Counted from the first letter of the stretch, positions 19,736 to 29,313 are shown. The stretch: DNA of 64,000 nucleotides from Phenylobacterium kunshanense (GCF_003254525.1 NZ_QFYS01000001.1:558001-622000); one strand, 5' to 3'. Program-made: numbers and translations. Notes: generated by a model not told the origin, from the letters alone.

Positions 19736-21457
19736 ATGCCCTTCCCTGCCAGCCACCCGGCGCTCGCCCGCGCGCTCGACGCGCAAGGCTATCGCGAACC
19801 CACCCCCGTCCAGGCCGCGGTCCTCGAGGCCGAGCCGGGCCGCGACCTGCTGGTCTCGGCCCAGACCGGCTCGGGCAAGACCGTGGCCTTCGGCCTCGCC
19901 GCCGCCCCGACCCTCCTGGGGGACGCCGAACGGTTCGGCCGCGCCGAATCGCCCCTGGCCCTGGTGATCGCGCCGACGCGCGAACTCGCCCTGCAGGTCG
20001 CCCGCGAGCTGGGCTGGCTCTATGCCGAGGCCGGCGCCCGCATCGCCACCTGCGTCGGCGGCATGGACGCGCGCGCCGAACAACGCGCCCTCGCCGCCGG
20101 CGTCCACATCGTCGTCGGCACGCCCGGCCGCCTGCGCGACCACCTGGAGCGCGGCAACCTCGACCTCTCCGCCGCCCGCGTCGTCGTGCTCGACGAGGCC
20201 GACGAAATGCTCGACATGGGCTTCCGCGAGGACCTCGAGGAGATCCTCGACGCCGCCCCGGCCGAACGCCGCACCTTCCTGTTCTCGGCCACCATCGCCA
20301 AGGACATCGCCGCCCTCGCCCGCCGCTATCAGCGCGACGCGGTGCGCATCGACACCATCCGCCGCGACGAGAGCCACGGCGACATCGAGTACCGCGCCGT
20401 CCGCGTCGCTCCGAACGACGTCGAGCACGCCATCGTCAACCTGCTGCGCTATTTCGAAAGCCCCGGCGCGCTGATCTTCTGCGCCACCCGAGAGCAGGTG
20501 CGCCACCTGCACGGGGTCCTGCGCGAGCGCGGCTTCGGCGTCGTCCAGCTCTCGGGCGAGCTCAGCCAGAAGGAGCGCGCCGACGCCCTCCAGGCTCTGC
20601 GGGACGGCCATGCCCGCGCCTGCGTCGCCACCGACGTCGCCGCCCGGGGCCTGGACCTGCCCGAGCTGGGCCTCGTCATCCACGCCGCCCTGCCGGCCAA
20701 CACCGCCACGCTGCTCCATCGCAGCGGCCGCACGGGCCGCGCCGGCCGCAAGGGCGTCTCCGCCCTGGTCGTGCCCTACACCAAGCGCCGGCAGGCCGAG
20801 CGCCTGCTCGACCTGGCCCGCGTCGACGTGGTCTGGTCGGGCGCGCCGACGCCTGACGAGATCCGCGCCCGCGACCAGGCGCGCATGCTCGACGATCCGC
20901 TGCTCGCCGCCGAGCCGGCGGCCGAGGATCTGGAGCTCGGTCGTCGCCTGCTGGAGGGACGCAGCGCTGAGGCCGTGGCGGCCGCGCTCGTCCGCCTCTA
21001 TCGCTCCCGCCTGCCGGAGCCCGAGGAACTGTTCGACGACGGCGCGCCGAGCGGTCCCGAGCCGCGCCGCGAGCGGCCGCCGTCGAACATCCCGGCGGCG
21101 GACGGCGTCTGGTTCCGCCTGCCCGTGGGCCGCGCCAAGAACGCCGACCCCAAGTGGCTGGTGCCACTGATCTGCCGCCTGGGCCACGTGACCAAGGCCG
21201 ATATCGGCCTCATCCGCATCTTCGACCGCGAGACCAAGTTCCAGATCGCGCCGGCTGCCGAGGCGCGTTTCCTCGAAGCGGTCCGCGCCACGGCCGACGC
21301 CGGCGAGATGCGGATCGAATCCACGACGCCGCCGGCGGCCCAGGGTCCGCGCCAGGGGCCCCGCCCCGACAGACCTCCGGGCAAGCCTCGCTTCGCGGGG
21401 AAGCCCGGCGCCGGGCCTAGGCCGAAGCCGCCTCGCGGTCCGAAGCGCCCGCGCTGA
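19736..21457 (+). CDS. DEAD-box RNA helicase (DbpA/CsdA-type with C-terminal RNA-binding domain)
   Basis: 573 residues from ATG 19736 (MPFPASHPALA). Helicase motifs in order: Q motif PTPVQAAVL, Walker A AQTGSGKT, PTRELALQ, DEAD in VVLDEADEMLDMGF, SAT, and HRSGRTGRAGRKG. Residues about 450-530 form a DbpA-type RNA-binding domain (WFRLPVGRAKNADPKWLVPL), followed by a basic Pro/Arg tail ending in GPKRPR. The family remodels RNA during ribosome assembly and at low temperature. An in-frame GTG at 19664 would add 24 residues that do not look conserved. Its last 41 bp overlap the end of the convergent histidine kinase gene. Confidence 0.94.
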   Translation: MPFPASHPALARALDAQGYREPTPVQAAVLEAEPGRDLLVSAQTGSGKTVAFGLAAAPTLLGDAERFGRAESPLALVIAPTRELALQVARELGWLYAEAGARIATCVGGMDARAEQRALAAGVHIVVGTPGRLRDHLERGNLDLSAARVVVLDEADEMLDMGFREDLEEILDAAPAERRTFLFSATIAKDIAALARRYQRDAVRIDTIRRDESHGDIEYRAVRVAPNDVEHAIVNLLRYFESPGALIFCATREQVRHLHGVLRERGFGVVQLSGELSQKERADALQALRDGHARACVATDVAARGLDLPELGLVIHAALPANTATLLHRSGRTGRAGRKGVSALVVPYTKRRQAERLLDLARVDVVWSGAPTPDEIRARDQARMLDDPLLAAEPAAEDLELGRRLLEGRSAEAVAAALVRLYRSRLPEPEELFDDGAPSGPEPRRERPPSNIPAADGVWFRLPVGRAKNADPKWLVPLICRLGHVTKADIGLIRIFDRETKFQIAPAAEARFLEAVRATADAGEMRIESTTPPAAQGPRQGPRPDRPPGKPRFAGKPGAGPRPKPPRGPKRPR

Positions 21458-23495
21458 GCACCTCGTCCAGCGCACCGTAGAAGGTCGACAGGTCCAGCGG
21501 CTTGGCGATGTGTCCGTCCATGCCCGCGTCCAGGTACGACTCGATCTGGTGGCTCATGACATTGGCCGTCAGCGCTAGGATCGGCGTCGTGGGCCCGCCC
21601 CGCCGCGCCTCCAGCTCGCGGATCGCCTGGGTGGCGTCCAGGCCGTTCATCCGAGGCATCTGGACGTCCATGAGCACGACGTCGAAGGCGCCGCGGGAGA
21701 AGGCCTCGACCGCTTCAAGCCCGTCGGCGACCATGGTCACCTCGGCCCCCAGCGGCTCGAGCAGCGCGCGCAGGACGAGCTGGTTGGTGGCGTTGTCCTC
21801 GGCGGCCAGCACCCTCAGCGGCGCGTCCCGCACGAACGCCGGGGGCGTCTCCACCGGCGGCGGCGGCGGGGGCCGCACGATCTCTCCCGCCGACCGGCGC
21901 AGCGGCATCACGACCGTGAAGATCGAGCCTTCCCCCGGGCGGCTGGTCGCCTCGATGGTTCCGCCCATCATCTGGACCAGCCGGTGCGAGATCGCCAGCC
22001 CCAGGCCCGTGCCGCCGTAGCGGCGCGTGGTCGAGGCGTCCGCCTGGGCGAACTTGCTGAACAGCTTCGGCAGCTTGCTGCGCTCGATGCCGATCCCGGT
22101 GTCGCTGACCACGAACCGGACGCCGCGCGGCGTCGCGTCCACGGCAAGCGCGACCCGGCCCTGGTCGGTGAACTTCACGGCGTTCGAGACGAGGTTCGAC
22201 AACACCTGACGTAGCCTCAAGCCGTCCCCGATCCACACGCCGGCGACCGTCGGGTCCACGGTGTGGTCGAGCGCCAGGTTCTTGGCCGCCGCGACCCCGG
22301 CGAACGTTCCGCACACCCGTTCGGTCAGCTCGTCGACCCGGAACGGCGCTTCCACGATCTCCAGCTTGCCCGCTTCGATCTTCGACAGGTCCAGCACGTC
22401 GTTCAACAACGACAGCAGCGTCGCCCCGGACTCCCGGATGACCCTCAGCCGCCCCCGCTGGTCGGGCGACAGGTCGTGCGCCTCCATGACCTGGGCCATC
22501 CCGAGCACGCCGTTCAGCGGCGTGCGGATCTCGTGGCTCATGTTGGCGATGAAGTCCGACTTGGCGCGATCGCCCGCCTCGGCGCGGTCCCGCTCCCGCA
22601 CCACGTCCTCGGCCAGGCCCCTCACCCGCAGGACCACCACCGCCACGAGGAGCATCATCATCGCGCCGACCCCGGCGATCTCCCAGGCGGCGTTCCGATA
22701 GACGCCCACCCCTGGGCGCTCGGGCTTCCAGGCCATGCGCCCTACGATCTCGCCGCCGGGGCCCGTCAGCGTCACCGCGGGCCGGGTTCGGCTTCCCGGC
22801 GGCAGCAGTCGGGCCGCCTTCAAGCCATAGTCCGCCTCCAGGCTCGCGAGGTAGGTGGGACCGATCTTGATGGCGGTGACCACGACGGTTTCCGGGCCGA
22901 CCAGCAGGGGCCGCTCATATTCAGGCTCGGGCACGATGGTCGCCGCCCCCGCGATGAACAGCTGATCGCCGACCTTCAGCGCGGCTTCCGCCGCCCCGAA
23001 CCGATCGAACCCCAGTGCGTCCGGGTTCCGGGAGATCTTCTCGGCCGTCGCCCGCCGCGCGTTGGCGGCGAGGGGGACGGCCGCCCTGGCGAACGGCGCG
23101 AGGCTGCGGGGATCCACGGTCGCCCCGTCGACCGACGCATAGATCACCCTGTCGCCGGCATCGAAGACCAGGCTCAGGTCATGCCCCATGTACGGATGGA
23201 AGTAGTCGCCGTAGTTGATCTGGGCCCACTCGGGATCATAGTCCCTCGCGGTCCTGTCATAGGCGTCCGACCACACCGCCACCGACGCCAGCTCGTCCCG
23301 CAGCCGCGACTCCCGGCGCGCGATCACGCGCTCCATGAGGCGGGTTTCCCGCGCCTCGGTGAGCCGATCCACGGCCGCTCCCGAATACCAGATCAGCGCC
23401 CCGCACCCGGCGAGGACGATCAGCGCCGCGGCGATGGCCAGCGCCATCACGGCGTTGGGCGATGCCCACGCGCGGTCCCTGGCCTCACCGCCCAA
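21417..23495 (-). CDS. Hybrid histidine kinase with CHASE4-like sensor and receiver domain
   Basis: 692 residues, starting with TTG at 23495, which has a strong GGGGAGG six bases upstream. Layout: TM helix about 17-39; periplasmic CHASE4-like domain about 45-270 (conserved SVAVWSDAYD near 73); second TM about 275-295; HisKA with SHEIRTPLNGVLG (phospho-His) near 323; HATPase with DTGIGI and GGTGLGLAI; then a receiver domain with acidic EDN and phospho-Asp in VVLMDVQMPRMNG. The receiver would hand the phosphate on to a separate Hpt protein not present here. No cognate regulator is adjacent. It converges on the helicase gene with 41 bp overlap. Confidence 0.94.
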   Translation of the reverse strand: MGGEARDRAWASPNAVMALAIAAALIVLAGCGALIWYSGAAVDRLTEARETRLMERVIARRESRLRDELASVAVWSDAYDRTARDYDPEWAQINYGDYFHPYMGHDLSLVFDAGDRVIYASVDGATVDPRSLAPFARAAVPLAANARRATAEKISRNPDALGFDRFGAAEAALKVGDQLFIAGAATIVPEPEYERPLLVGPETVVVTAIKIGPTYLASLEADYGLKAARLLPPGSRTRPAVTLTGPGGEIVGRMAWKPERPGVGVYRNAAWEIAGVGAMMMLLVAVVVLRVRGLAEDVVRERDRAEAGDRAKSDFIANMSHEIRTPLNGVLGMAQVMEAHDLSPDQRGRLRVIRESGATLLSLLNDVLDLSKIEAGKLEIVEAPFRVDELTERVCGTFAGVAAAKNLALDHTVDPTVAGVWIGDGLRLRQVLSNLVSNAVKFTDQGRVALAVDATPRGVRFVVSDTGIGIERSKLPKLFSKFAQADASTTRRYGGTGLGLAISHRLVQMMGGTIEATSRPGEGSIFTVVMPLRRSAGEIVRPPPPPPVETPPAFVRDAPLRVLAAEDNATNQLVLRALLEPLGAEVTMVADGLEAVEAFSRGAFDVVLMDVQMPRMNGLDATQAIRELEARRGGPTTPILALTANVMSHQIESYLDAGMDGHIAKPLDLSTFYGALDEVLSAGASDREAASA

Positions 23496-23764
23496 ATCGC
23501 GCCTCCCCGCCGCACGATCCCCGATCGGCCGCTCTCCCGGCGCCGTCCGCGGACGTGAAGTCGTAGCGCATGCGAAGCTTGGCCATGGCGCGCGAATCGT
23601 CGCGCCCCGGGACCTTGGGCGCTCGGGGGATAGCCCGAAGGCGAGGCTGTCGCATGAGCGCGACTAATCACGCGCACGGCTAACAGAGCCTTGCGCGCAC
23701 GCCGCGACAACCGGTCCCACGCGCTGGAGTCGTCCTCGGCGAAACTGCGCCCGAAGGCTGACGG

Positions 23765-25930
23765 CTATTCGCCCGGCCGATAGGTCCGACGCGCGTGCGC
23801 GGCCACCTCCTCCGGATGGAAGCGGACCTCGCGCAGGTCGCCGTCCGCGTATCGCTGGGCCTGGTCGGCGAAATGCGGCGACGCCGGGTCGCCGCTCTCA
23901 CCGCCGGCGCTCACGGCCCGCGCTCGCACCTTCGGGCCGAACTCCACCACCGCCACGAAGCTGTTGCCGCTGGTCCCGTAGTACCGCTTCGTCCCCGGAT
24001 AGCGCCGCGCCCCGAATGAGGCGAGCGAGCCCCACTGGCCCGACGTGAACGGCACGGCGATCGACGGCGCATCGTCCTTGAACGCCTGGGTGATGTCTCC
24101 CGTCAGGCGCTGATAGCGGTTGATCTCGCCCCACGGCGTCCTCCAGCTCCCGAAGTCGGCCGCCAGCCGGTCGGTCGCCTCGGCCAGCGCCTGCAGCTTC
24201 TCCGCGGCGCTCGTGTGCAGGACCATCTGGTCGTAGGTGTTGCGCCCGGCCGCCTTCGCCGCTGGGACCGCCTTGGCCCACAGCGCCTCGCCCCAGAACA
24301 CCGCCAGCGCGGTCTCCGTCGACTCCTTGCTCCAGCGGCGGTCCCAGGCCTTCAGCGCGGCCATCTGGTCGCCCAGCCGGGCCCTCAGCGGATCGCCCTC
24401 CGGCGTCGCCTCATAGGCCTCCGCCAGCGCCGGGATCAGCCGGTCGAACGCCGGCAGCGCCGGGTCGTAGGCCGCGGTCACCAGCCCATCCAGCGTCCAG
24501 GCGCCGGATCCGCTCAGCAGGTTCAGCGCATGCACGCCCCGGGGGTTCTCGCCGAAGGTGTCCATGTATTTCGGGAACGCCTCGCGCCGGGAGCTGTCCG
24601 ACCCCGCGTTCGAGTACGGCCAGTTGTTGGTGTTGAACGCCCAGCCGCTGTCCGGCGACTTCACCTCGGGCCGCTCGCCGGCCGGATGCAGCCCCTTCCA
24701 GTCCGTCGCCGGGTCCGCGCCATCCACCGGCTTGGTGTAGTCGAACCGATCGTCCCGCACCGGGATGAACTGGGGGTGCAGGTAGGCGATCGCCCCCTTC
24801 GCGTCCGCAAACAGCGTGTTGTTCGACGAGTTGGCCCGATAGGTCTCGGCCACCCGCGCGAATTCGGGCAGGTCCTTCGCCTTCGTCCGCAGGAACGACT
24901 GCGACAGGGCCGCCGCCGGCTTGTGCATCAGCGCCATGGCGATCCAGCGATCGCCCTCCGCCCGCACGATCGGACCGTGGTGGGTCCGATAGGTGGTGAA
25001 CGTCCGCTGGCCGGACGTCCCGTCGTCCCGGCGGAACGCCAGCGTCACCTCCCGCGTCTCCATCGGCCTGGCCTCGCGTCCGTAGCGGTACCTCAGCGCG
25101 CCCGACGTTCGGACGATCGTCTCGGCGAACTCGTCCACCACGTCCACGCCGCTGGAGGTGTGCATCCACCCCGCCGTCGCGTTGAACCCCTGGTAGATAA
25201 AGAACTGACCCCAGGTGACCGCCCCGTAGGCGTTCAGCCCCTCCTCGCTCGTCACCTGCAGCTCCGAGCGGAAGAAGAAGCTGGTGTGGGGATTGATCAG
25301 CAGCAGCGCCCGCCCGTCCTTCGTCAGCTTCGGCGCAATGGCGATCCCGTTGGATCCGGTCGGTTCGCGGAACACGAACGGCATTTCGGCCTCGGCCGTG
25401 CGGGTTCCGCCATAGAAAGCTTCCAGCTCCTTCAGCGACACGCGCTCGATGTCGCCCCCGATGCTGCCCTCGGTGAAGCTCAGGGCCATCCAAGGCTCGA
25501 AGCGGGTGATCACCTTCGGCTTCACCGCCGGGTGGGTGGCCAGGTAGTGGTTCAGCCCCGCCGCCCAGGCGTCCATCAGCGCCCTCAGCCACGCCGGGCT
25601 CTTGGCGTATTCGCTCTTGAGTTCGGCCGGATCGATCCACAGGCGCTGGCGCAGGTCCTGCCAGATCGCCGCCTCGCCCTCGGCCTCGGCCACGCGGCCC
25701 AGGGCGGTGAGGTAGTTCATCTCCACGCGGTTGAAGTCGTCCTCGGCCTGGGCGAAGGCCATGCCGAACACCGCGTCCGCGTCGGTCTTGCCTCGCACAT
25801 GGGCGATGCCCCAGTCGTCCCGGGTGATCGTCACCCGCGCCGCCTGCGCCTTCCAGTCGGCCGGCCCCTCGGCCGCGGCGGCCGGCAGGGCAAGGAGGAA
25901 CAGGGCCAGGCCGTAAGCAGCAGGACGCAC
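23765..25930 (-). CDS. Penicillin acylase / AHL acylase family hydrolase
   Basis: 721 residues from a GTG at 25930 with GGAG upstream. A Sec signal peptide covers residues 1-20 (ends AAAA-EG), so it is exported. Family features are the alpha-chain block DDWGIAHVRGKTDADAVFGM near 38 and the autocatalytic site EPTGSNGIAI, where cleavage between Gly192 and Ser193 frees the N-terminal Ser nucleophile of the beta chain. The rest, with INPHTSFFFRSELQV and NTNNWPYSN, is the beta chain. This Ntn-hydrolase family removes acyl chains from penicillins, cyclic lipopeptides or acyl-homoserine lactones; the substrate here is not decided by sequence. A lactonase-like gene lies 3.4 kb away. Confidence 0.9.
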   Translation of the reverse strand: MRPAAYGLALFLLALPAAAAEGPADWKAQAARVTITRDDWGIAHVRGKTDADAVFGMAFAQAEDDFNRVEMNYLTALGRVAEAEGEAAIWQDLRQRLWIDPAELKSEYAKSPAWLRALMDAWAAGLNHYLATHPAVKPKVITRFEPWMALSFTEGSIGGDIERVSLKELEAFYGGTRTAEAEMPFVFREPTGSNGIAIAPKLTKDGRALLLINPHTSFFFRSELQVTSEEGLNAYGAVTWGQFFIYQGFNATAGWMHTSSGVDVVDEFAETIVRTSGALRYRYGREARPMETREVTLAFRRDDGTSGQRTFTTYRTHHGPIVRAEGDRWIAMALMHKPAAALSQSFLRTKAKDLPEFARVAETYRANSSNNTLFADAKGAIAYLHPQFIPVRDDRFDYTKPVDGADPATDWKGLHPAGERPEVKSPDSGWAFNTNNWPYSNAGSDSSRREAFPKYMDTFGENPRGVHALNLLSGSGAWTLDGLVTAAYDPALPAFDRLIPALAEAYEATPEGDPLRARLGDQMAALKAWDRRWSKESTETALAVFWGEALWAKAVPAAKAAGRNTYDQMVLHTSAAEKLQALAEATDRLAADFGSWRTPWGEINRYQRLTGDITQAFKDDAPSIAVPFTSGQWGSLASFGARRYPGTKRYYGTSGNSFVAVVEFGPKVRARAVSAGGESGDPASPHFADQAQRYADGDLREVRFHPEEVAAHARRTYRPGE

Positions 25931-26029
25931 GCGCGGGTCTCCAGGATCGGGAAAGCCGCCACCTCGCCCGTCCGGCGCCGCCTTGTCCAGCCCGCGCCCG
26001 GCTGTGCGGCCTTGTCACGCTTGGAGGCC

Positions 26030-26281
26030 ATGCGGACTCACGTTCTCATCGCCCTCGGGACTGGGTTCATGGAGTGGAGCATGCCCGACGCCACCTACGT
26101 CGCCTTCGTGCCCAACGGCATGAGCGCCAAGCTGCGCAACGTCCTGCAGCAGGAAGACACCGGCGCCATCACCTGGCGCGAGCGCAAGGTCATGTTCGGT
26201 TCGGAGTTCTACTTCTCCGGCCCGCCCAAGCTGGCCCGCGCGACGCACGCCTACGTCAGCCAGTGGGTGGTTGGTCACTAG
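26030..26281 (+). CDS. Small hypothetical protein
   Basis: 83 residues, ATG at 26030 with TTGGAGG immediately upstream. The sequence (MRTHVLIALGTGFMEWSMPD ... YVSQWVVGH) is well ordered, with no signal peptide or membrane helix and no motif I recognise. Good ribosome-binding site, balanced composition and its place in a gap between two genes on opposite strands support a real gene. It is divergent from the acylase gene (99 bp between start codons). Function unknown. Confidence 0.7.
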   Translation: MRTHVLIALGTGFMEWSMPDATYVAFVPNGMSAKLRNVLQQEDTGAITWRERKVMFGSEFYFSGPPKLARATHAYVSQWVVGH

Positions 26282-26386
26282 AATCCCGGGACGCTCGGAA
26301 CCGATTTTCACGCCTTGACGAATATCAAGTTCGACGAACCCCCATTGCTCTAGCTGCCCCGGTTCGAGTGATGGGGGTGTGTAATG

Positions 26387-26399
26387 GGACAATTTGTCC
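26387..26399. promoter_or_regulatory. Short palindrome upstream of hybrid kinase
   Basis: GGACA-ATT-TGTCC, a perfect 5-bp inverted repeat 37 bp before the kinase start codon. A second element, CTTGA-6 nt-TCAAG, is at 26314-26329. Both are in the 155-bp gap ahead of the kinase gene and may be regulator sites; evidence is only symmetry. Confidence 0.25.
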
Positions 26400-26436
26400 T
26401 GGGTAGGCCGCGCATGTGCGTCGGCAAGGTGGCGCC

Positions 26437-28059
26437 ATGACCAGCGCCGACGGCCCTGATTCCCCCTCTCCGTCCGAATCCCTCCCTGAAGCGCTGCGGG
26501 GCCGCCTGGATCAGGTCCTCGCCAGCATCCTGGGCATCGCGACCGAGGGCATCATCGTCCTCGACGCCGCCATGCGCATCGTCGTCTTCAGCGAGGGCGC
26601 CGAGGCCATCTTCGGCTATCGCGCCGCCGAGGTCCTGGGCAGCAACATCGAGATCCTGGTGCCGGAGGACCGGCGCGGCGTCCACCGTCGACACGTGACC
26701 CGGTTCCGGTCCGGCGGCGAATCCTCCCGCGCGATGCTCGCCCGCACCGACATCGAGGGCCTCTGCAAGGACGGCCGGATCGTCCCGGTGGAGATCGGTC
26801 TCTCCCGCCTCGCCGCCGGCAAGGACCGGCTCTTCACCGCCATCGTCCGCGATGTCACCGACCGCCGCGAGGCCGAGGCCGCGCTCAACCGCGCGGTCCG
26901 CGAGGCCACCGCAGCCAACGACGCCAAGAGCGCCTTCCTCGCTCAGATGAGCCACGAGATCCGCACGCCCCTCAACGGCGTCCTTGGCATGGCCCAGGCG
27001 ATGGCCCGCGAGGAACTCGCCCCGCGCCAACAGGAACGGCTGCGGGTCCTGCGCGAATCCGGCGAGGCCCTGCTGGCCATTCTCAACGACATCCTCGACA
27101 TCTCCCGTATCGAATCCGGGCGCATGACCCTGGAGGACGTCGAGTTCGACGTCGGCGGACTGGCCCACAGCGTGCGCGAGACCTTCTCCGCCGTGGCTAC
27201 CCAGAAGGGGCTCGCCTTCTCGGTCAGCGTGACCTCCGGCGCGGCGGGGACCTACCGAGGCGATCCGCTCCGGCTGCGCCAGATCCTCAGCAACCTCGTC
27301 TCAAACGCGCTCAAGTTCACCGACGCCGGCGCGGTGTCGGTGGTGCTCGGCGCCTCGCGCGGCGCCCTGGTCGCGACGGTCCAGGACACCGGCATCGGCA
27401 TCCCCCCGGACGTGCTCCAACGGCTGTTCACGAAGTTCGAGCAGGGCGACGCCTCGATGAGCCGCCGCTACGGCGGCACGGGCCTCGGCCTCGCCATCTG
27501 CCGGGATCTCGCGGCGCTGATGGGCGGCGACATCGCTGTGGAGAGCACCCTGGGCGACGGCGCGACCTTCCGGCTGCGCCTGCCGCTGCCCCGGGTCCGC
27601 GCCCCGCGCCGCATGGCGCCGCCCGCCCCCCCGTCCGCCACCGTGATCATGAACCCGGGCGAACGGGCCCTGCGGCTGCTGGTGGCCGAGGACAACCCCA
27701 CCAACCAGGCCGTCATCCGCGCCATCCTGGAGGTCGTCCAGATCGAGCCGGAGGTGGTGGCCGACGGCCAGGCCGCGGTCGAGGCCTGGGAGGACGGCCA
27801 CTGGGACCTGATCCTCATGGACGTGCAGATGCCCCGCATGGACGGCGTCACCGCCACGTCCATGATCCGCGGCCGGGAAGCCGCGGAGGGCCTTCCGCGC
27901 ACGCCGATCGTCGCCCTGACCGCCAACGCCATGGAGGATCAGGTGCGCGAGTACCGTCAGGCCGGCATGGACCTGGTGGTCACCAAGCCCATCCGCGCCG
28001 AGGAGCTCTTCGCCGCGCTCTCCGCGATCCTCGACGACACCCGGACCGCCGCGGGCTGA
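26437..28059 (+). CDS. Cytoplasmic PAS hybrid histidine kinase with receiver domain
   Basis: 540 residues from ATG 26437, preceded by AAGGTGG. Order: PAS domain about 20-140 (IIVLDAAMRIVVFSEGAEAI, FGYRAAEVLG), HisKA with MSHEIRTPLNGVLGMAQ near 171, HATPase with NLVSNALKFTD, DTGIGI and GGTGLGLAIC, and a C-terminal receiver with AEDNPTNQ and phospho-Asp in LILMDVQMPRMDG. There are no transmembrane helices, so it senses a cytoplasmic signal; the PAS ligand is unknown. It resembles the nearby hybrid kinase at 21.4 kb in catalytic core but not in sensor. No partner regulator is adjacent. Confidence 0.94.
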   Translation: MTSADGPDSPSPSESLPEALRGRLDQVLASILGIATEGIIVLDAAMRIVVFSEGAEAIFGYRAAEVLGSNIEILVPEDRRGVHRRHVTRFRSGGESSRAMLARTDIEGLCKDGRIVPVEIGLSRLAAGKDRLFTAIVRDVTDRREAEAALNRAVREATAANDAKSAFLAQMSHEIRTPLNGVLGMAQAMAREELAPRQQERLRVLRESGEALLAILNDILDISRIESGRMTLEDVEFDVGGLAHSVRETFSAVATQKGLAFSVSVTSGAAGTYRGDPLRLRQILSNLVSNALKFTDAGAVSVVLGASRGALVATVQDTGIGIPPDVLQRLFTKFEQGDASMSRRYGGTGLGLAICRDLAALMGGDIAVESTLGDGATFRLRLPLPRVRAPRRMAPPAPPSATVIMNPGERALRLLVAEDNPTNQAVIRAILEVVQIEPEVVADGQAAVEAWEDGHWDLILMDVQMPRMDGVTATSMIRGREAAEGLPRTPIVALTANAMEDQVREYRQAGMDLVVTKPIRAEELFAALSAILDDTRTAAG

Positions 28060-28102
28060 TCCCCCGCTTGTCAGGGCCGGTGGCCGGGCGTACGGCGAAG
28101 GC

Positions 28103-28231
28103 ATGAGCCCATCGCCGCCCCCTGAACGCGACCCCGCCGCCGAACGCCGCGCCAAGCTGCTCGGGCGCCTGATGCTGGTCGGCTTCTTTCTGCTGGTGGC
28201 CCTCTACTTCGTGCCGTCCTTCCTGCGGTGA
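28103..28231 (+). CDS. 42-residue single-pass membrane peptide coupled to EamA gene
   Basis: ATG at 28103 gives MSPSPPPERDPAAERRAKLL, then one hydrophobic helix (about residues 23-40) ending FVPSFLR. The stop TGA overlaps the GTG start of the EamA transporter by 4 bp (GTGA), which argues for translational coupling. A charged cytoplasmic N-terminus with a single helix is usual for small membrane peptides. No known family was recognised. It is too short for standard gene-length cutoffs and could be missed by automated annotation. Confidence 0.6.
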   Translation: MSPSPPPERDPAAERRAKLLGRLMLVGFFLLVALYFVPSFLR

Positions 28232-29139
28232 CCGCCTCGCCGTTCGGGGAGCGGCCGGGGCGCGTGCTCCTGCCCGTGGCCGCCGTCATCGGCGCGACCG
28301 CCGCCTTCCAGGTCGGCGCCGCCCTCGCCAAGGGACTGTTCCCGGCGCTCGGGCCCGAGGGGACCGCCGCGCTGCGGATCCTGCTGGGCGCGCTGATGCT
28401 CGCGGTGCTGATCCGCCCCTGGCGCCACTGGCCCGCCGACGCGCCGCTGCTGCCGATGCTGGGCTTAGGGGTGACGACCGCCGGGGCGATCCTCTTCTTC
28501 TACATGGCCCTCGGCCGGCTGCCCCAGGGCGTCGCCATCGCCCTGCAGTTCCTGGGTCCGCTGGCGGTCGCCATCGCCGGCTCGCATCGCCCGCGTGACT
28601 TCCTGTGGGCCGCCCTGGCCGCCGGCGGGGTGTGGGCGCTGCTCGGCCGCGACCTCACCTCGGGCCCCAGCCGCCTCGACCTCGTGGGCGTCGGCTTCGC
28701 CCTGGCCGCCGCCGCGAGCTGGGCCGCCTATATCGTCTGGGGCCAGACCGCCAGCCGGGCCTTCGGTCGCGCCACCCCGGCCCTGGCCACCGGCATCGCC
28801 GCCCTGGTGATCGTGCCGGTCGGCGTCGCGCATGCCGGTCTTCCCGCCCTGCTGGACCCGCGCCTCCTGCCCCTGGCCCTCGTGGTGGCGGTGATATCCA
28901 CCGCCATCCCGTTCACGCTCGAGATGTACGCCCTGCCGCGCCTGCCCGCCCGGACCTTCGCCGTGCTGACCAGCCTCGAGCCGGCGTTCGGCGCCCTGTC
29001 AGGGCTCCTCCTGCTGCGCGAGGCGCTGCGGCTCGAACAGGTCCTGGGCGTCGCCGCCGTCATGCTCGCCGCCGCCGGCGCCGCCTGGGCCAGCCGCCCG
29101 GCGGCCCACGCCGCCCCGACCGACGCGCCCCCGACCTGA
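28228..29139 (+). CDS. EamA-family (RhtA-like) drug/metabolite exporter
   Basis: 303 residues with ten hydrophobic helices in two EamA repeats (about 15-140 and 150-290). It starts with GTG at 28228 overlapping the preceding small peptide gene. Sequence such as ALAKGLFPALGPEGTAALRI and GVAIALQFLGPLAVAI resembles the RhtA threonine/homoserine exporter branch of the drug/metabolite transporter superfamily in the inner membrane. Substrate is not determined. The low-complexity Ala/Pro tail is probably unstructured. Confidence 0.88.
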   Translation: MTASPFGERPGRVLLPVAAVIGATAAFQVGAALAKGLFPALGPEGTAALRILLGALMLAVLIRPWRHWPADAPLLPMLGLGVTTAGAILFFYMALGRLPQGVAIALQFLGPLAVAIAGSHRPRDFLWAALAAGGVWALLGRDLTSGPSRLDLVGVGFALAAAASWAAYIVWGQTASRAFGRATPALATGIAALVIVPVGVAHAGLPALLDPRLLPLALVVAVISTAIPFTLEMYALPRLPARTFAVLTSLEPAFGALSGLLLLREALRLEQVLGVAAVMLAAAGAAWASRPAAHAAPTDAPPT

Positions 29140-29145
29140 CGGGCG

Positions 29146-29313
29146 TCAGCTCTTCTTCATCCAGGGCTTGGATTTCGACTGCGACCGGGCCGCGGCCGAG
29201 CGTTCGCTCTCACGGCCGGCGCCGGGCGCCACCTGGCGCGCCGCCTGCGCCGCCTTCTTGAGGCGCAGCGCACGCTGCATGGGGGTCTCGTTGGCCGTCG
29301 GATCGTCGTGCAT
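29146..29313 (-). CDS. Small basic hypothetical protein
   Basis: 55 residues, starting at ATG 29313: MHDDPTANETPMQRALRLKK, then an Ala/Arg/Ser-rich basic tail ending KSKPWMKKS. The head predicts a helix; the tail is disordered and could bind nucleic acid, which is only a guess. It lies between the EamA gene (convergent, 6 bp apart) and the lactonase-like gene (same strand). The size and head resemble small hypothetical proteins in Caulobacter-type genomes as I remember them, but I cannot check that here. Confidence 0.6.
   Translation of the reverse strand: MHDDPTANETPMQRALRLKKAAQAARQVAPGAGRESERSAAARSQSKSKPWMKKS

Noticed and set aside
23496..23764. 269-bp gap checked for a small gene on the minus strand
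   Set aside because: The only frame is Arg-rich without ribosome-binding site or motif; the gap holds only the ribosome-binding site of the TTG-started kinase.
24215..26029. Long plus-strand frame opposite the acylase gene
   Set aside because: Only its last part, from ATG 26030, has a ribosome-binding site and protein-like sequence; the rest is a shadow of the acylase.
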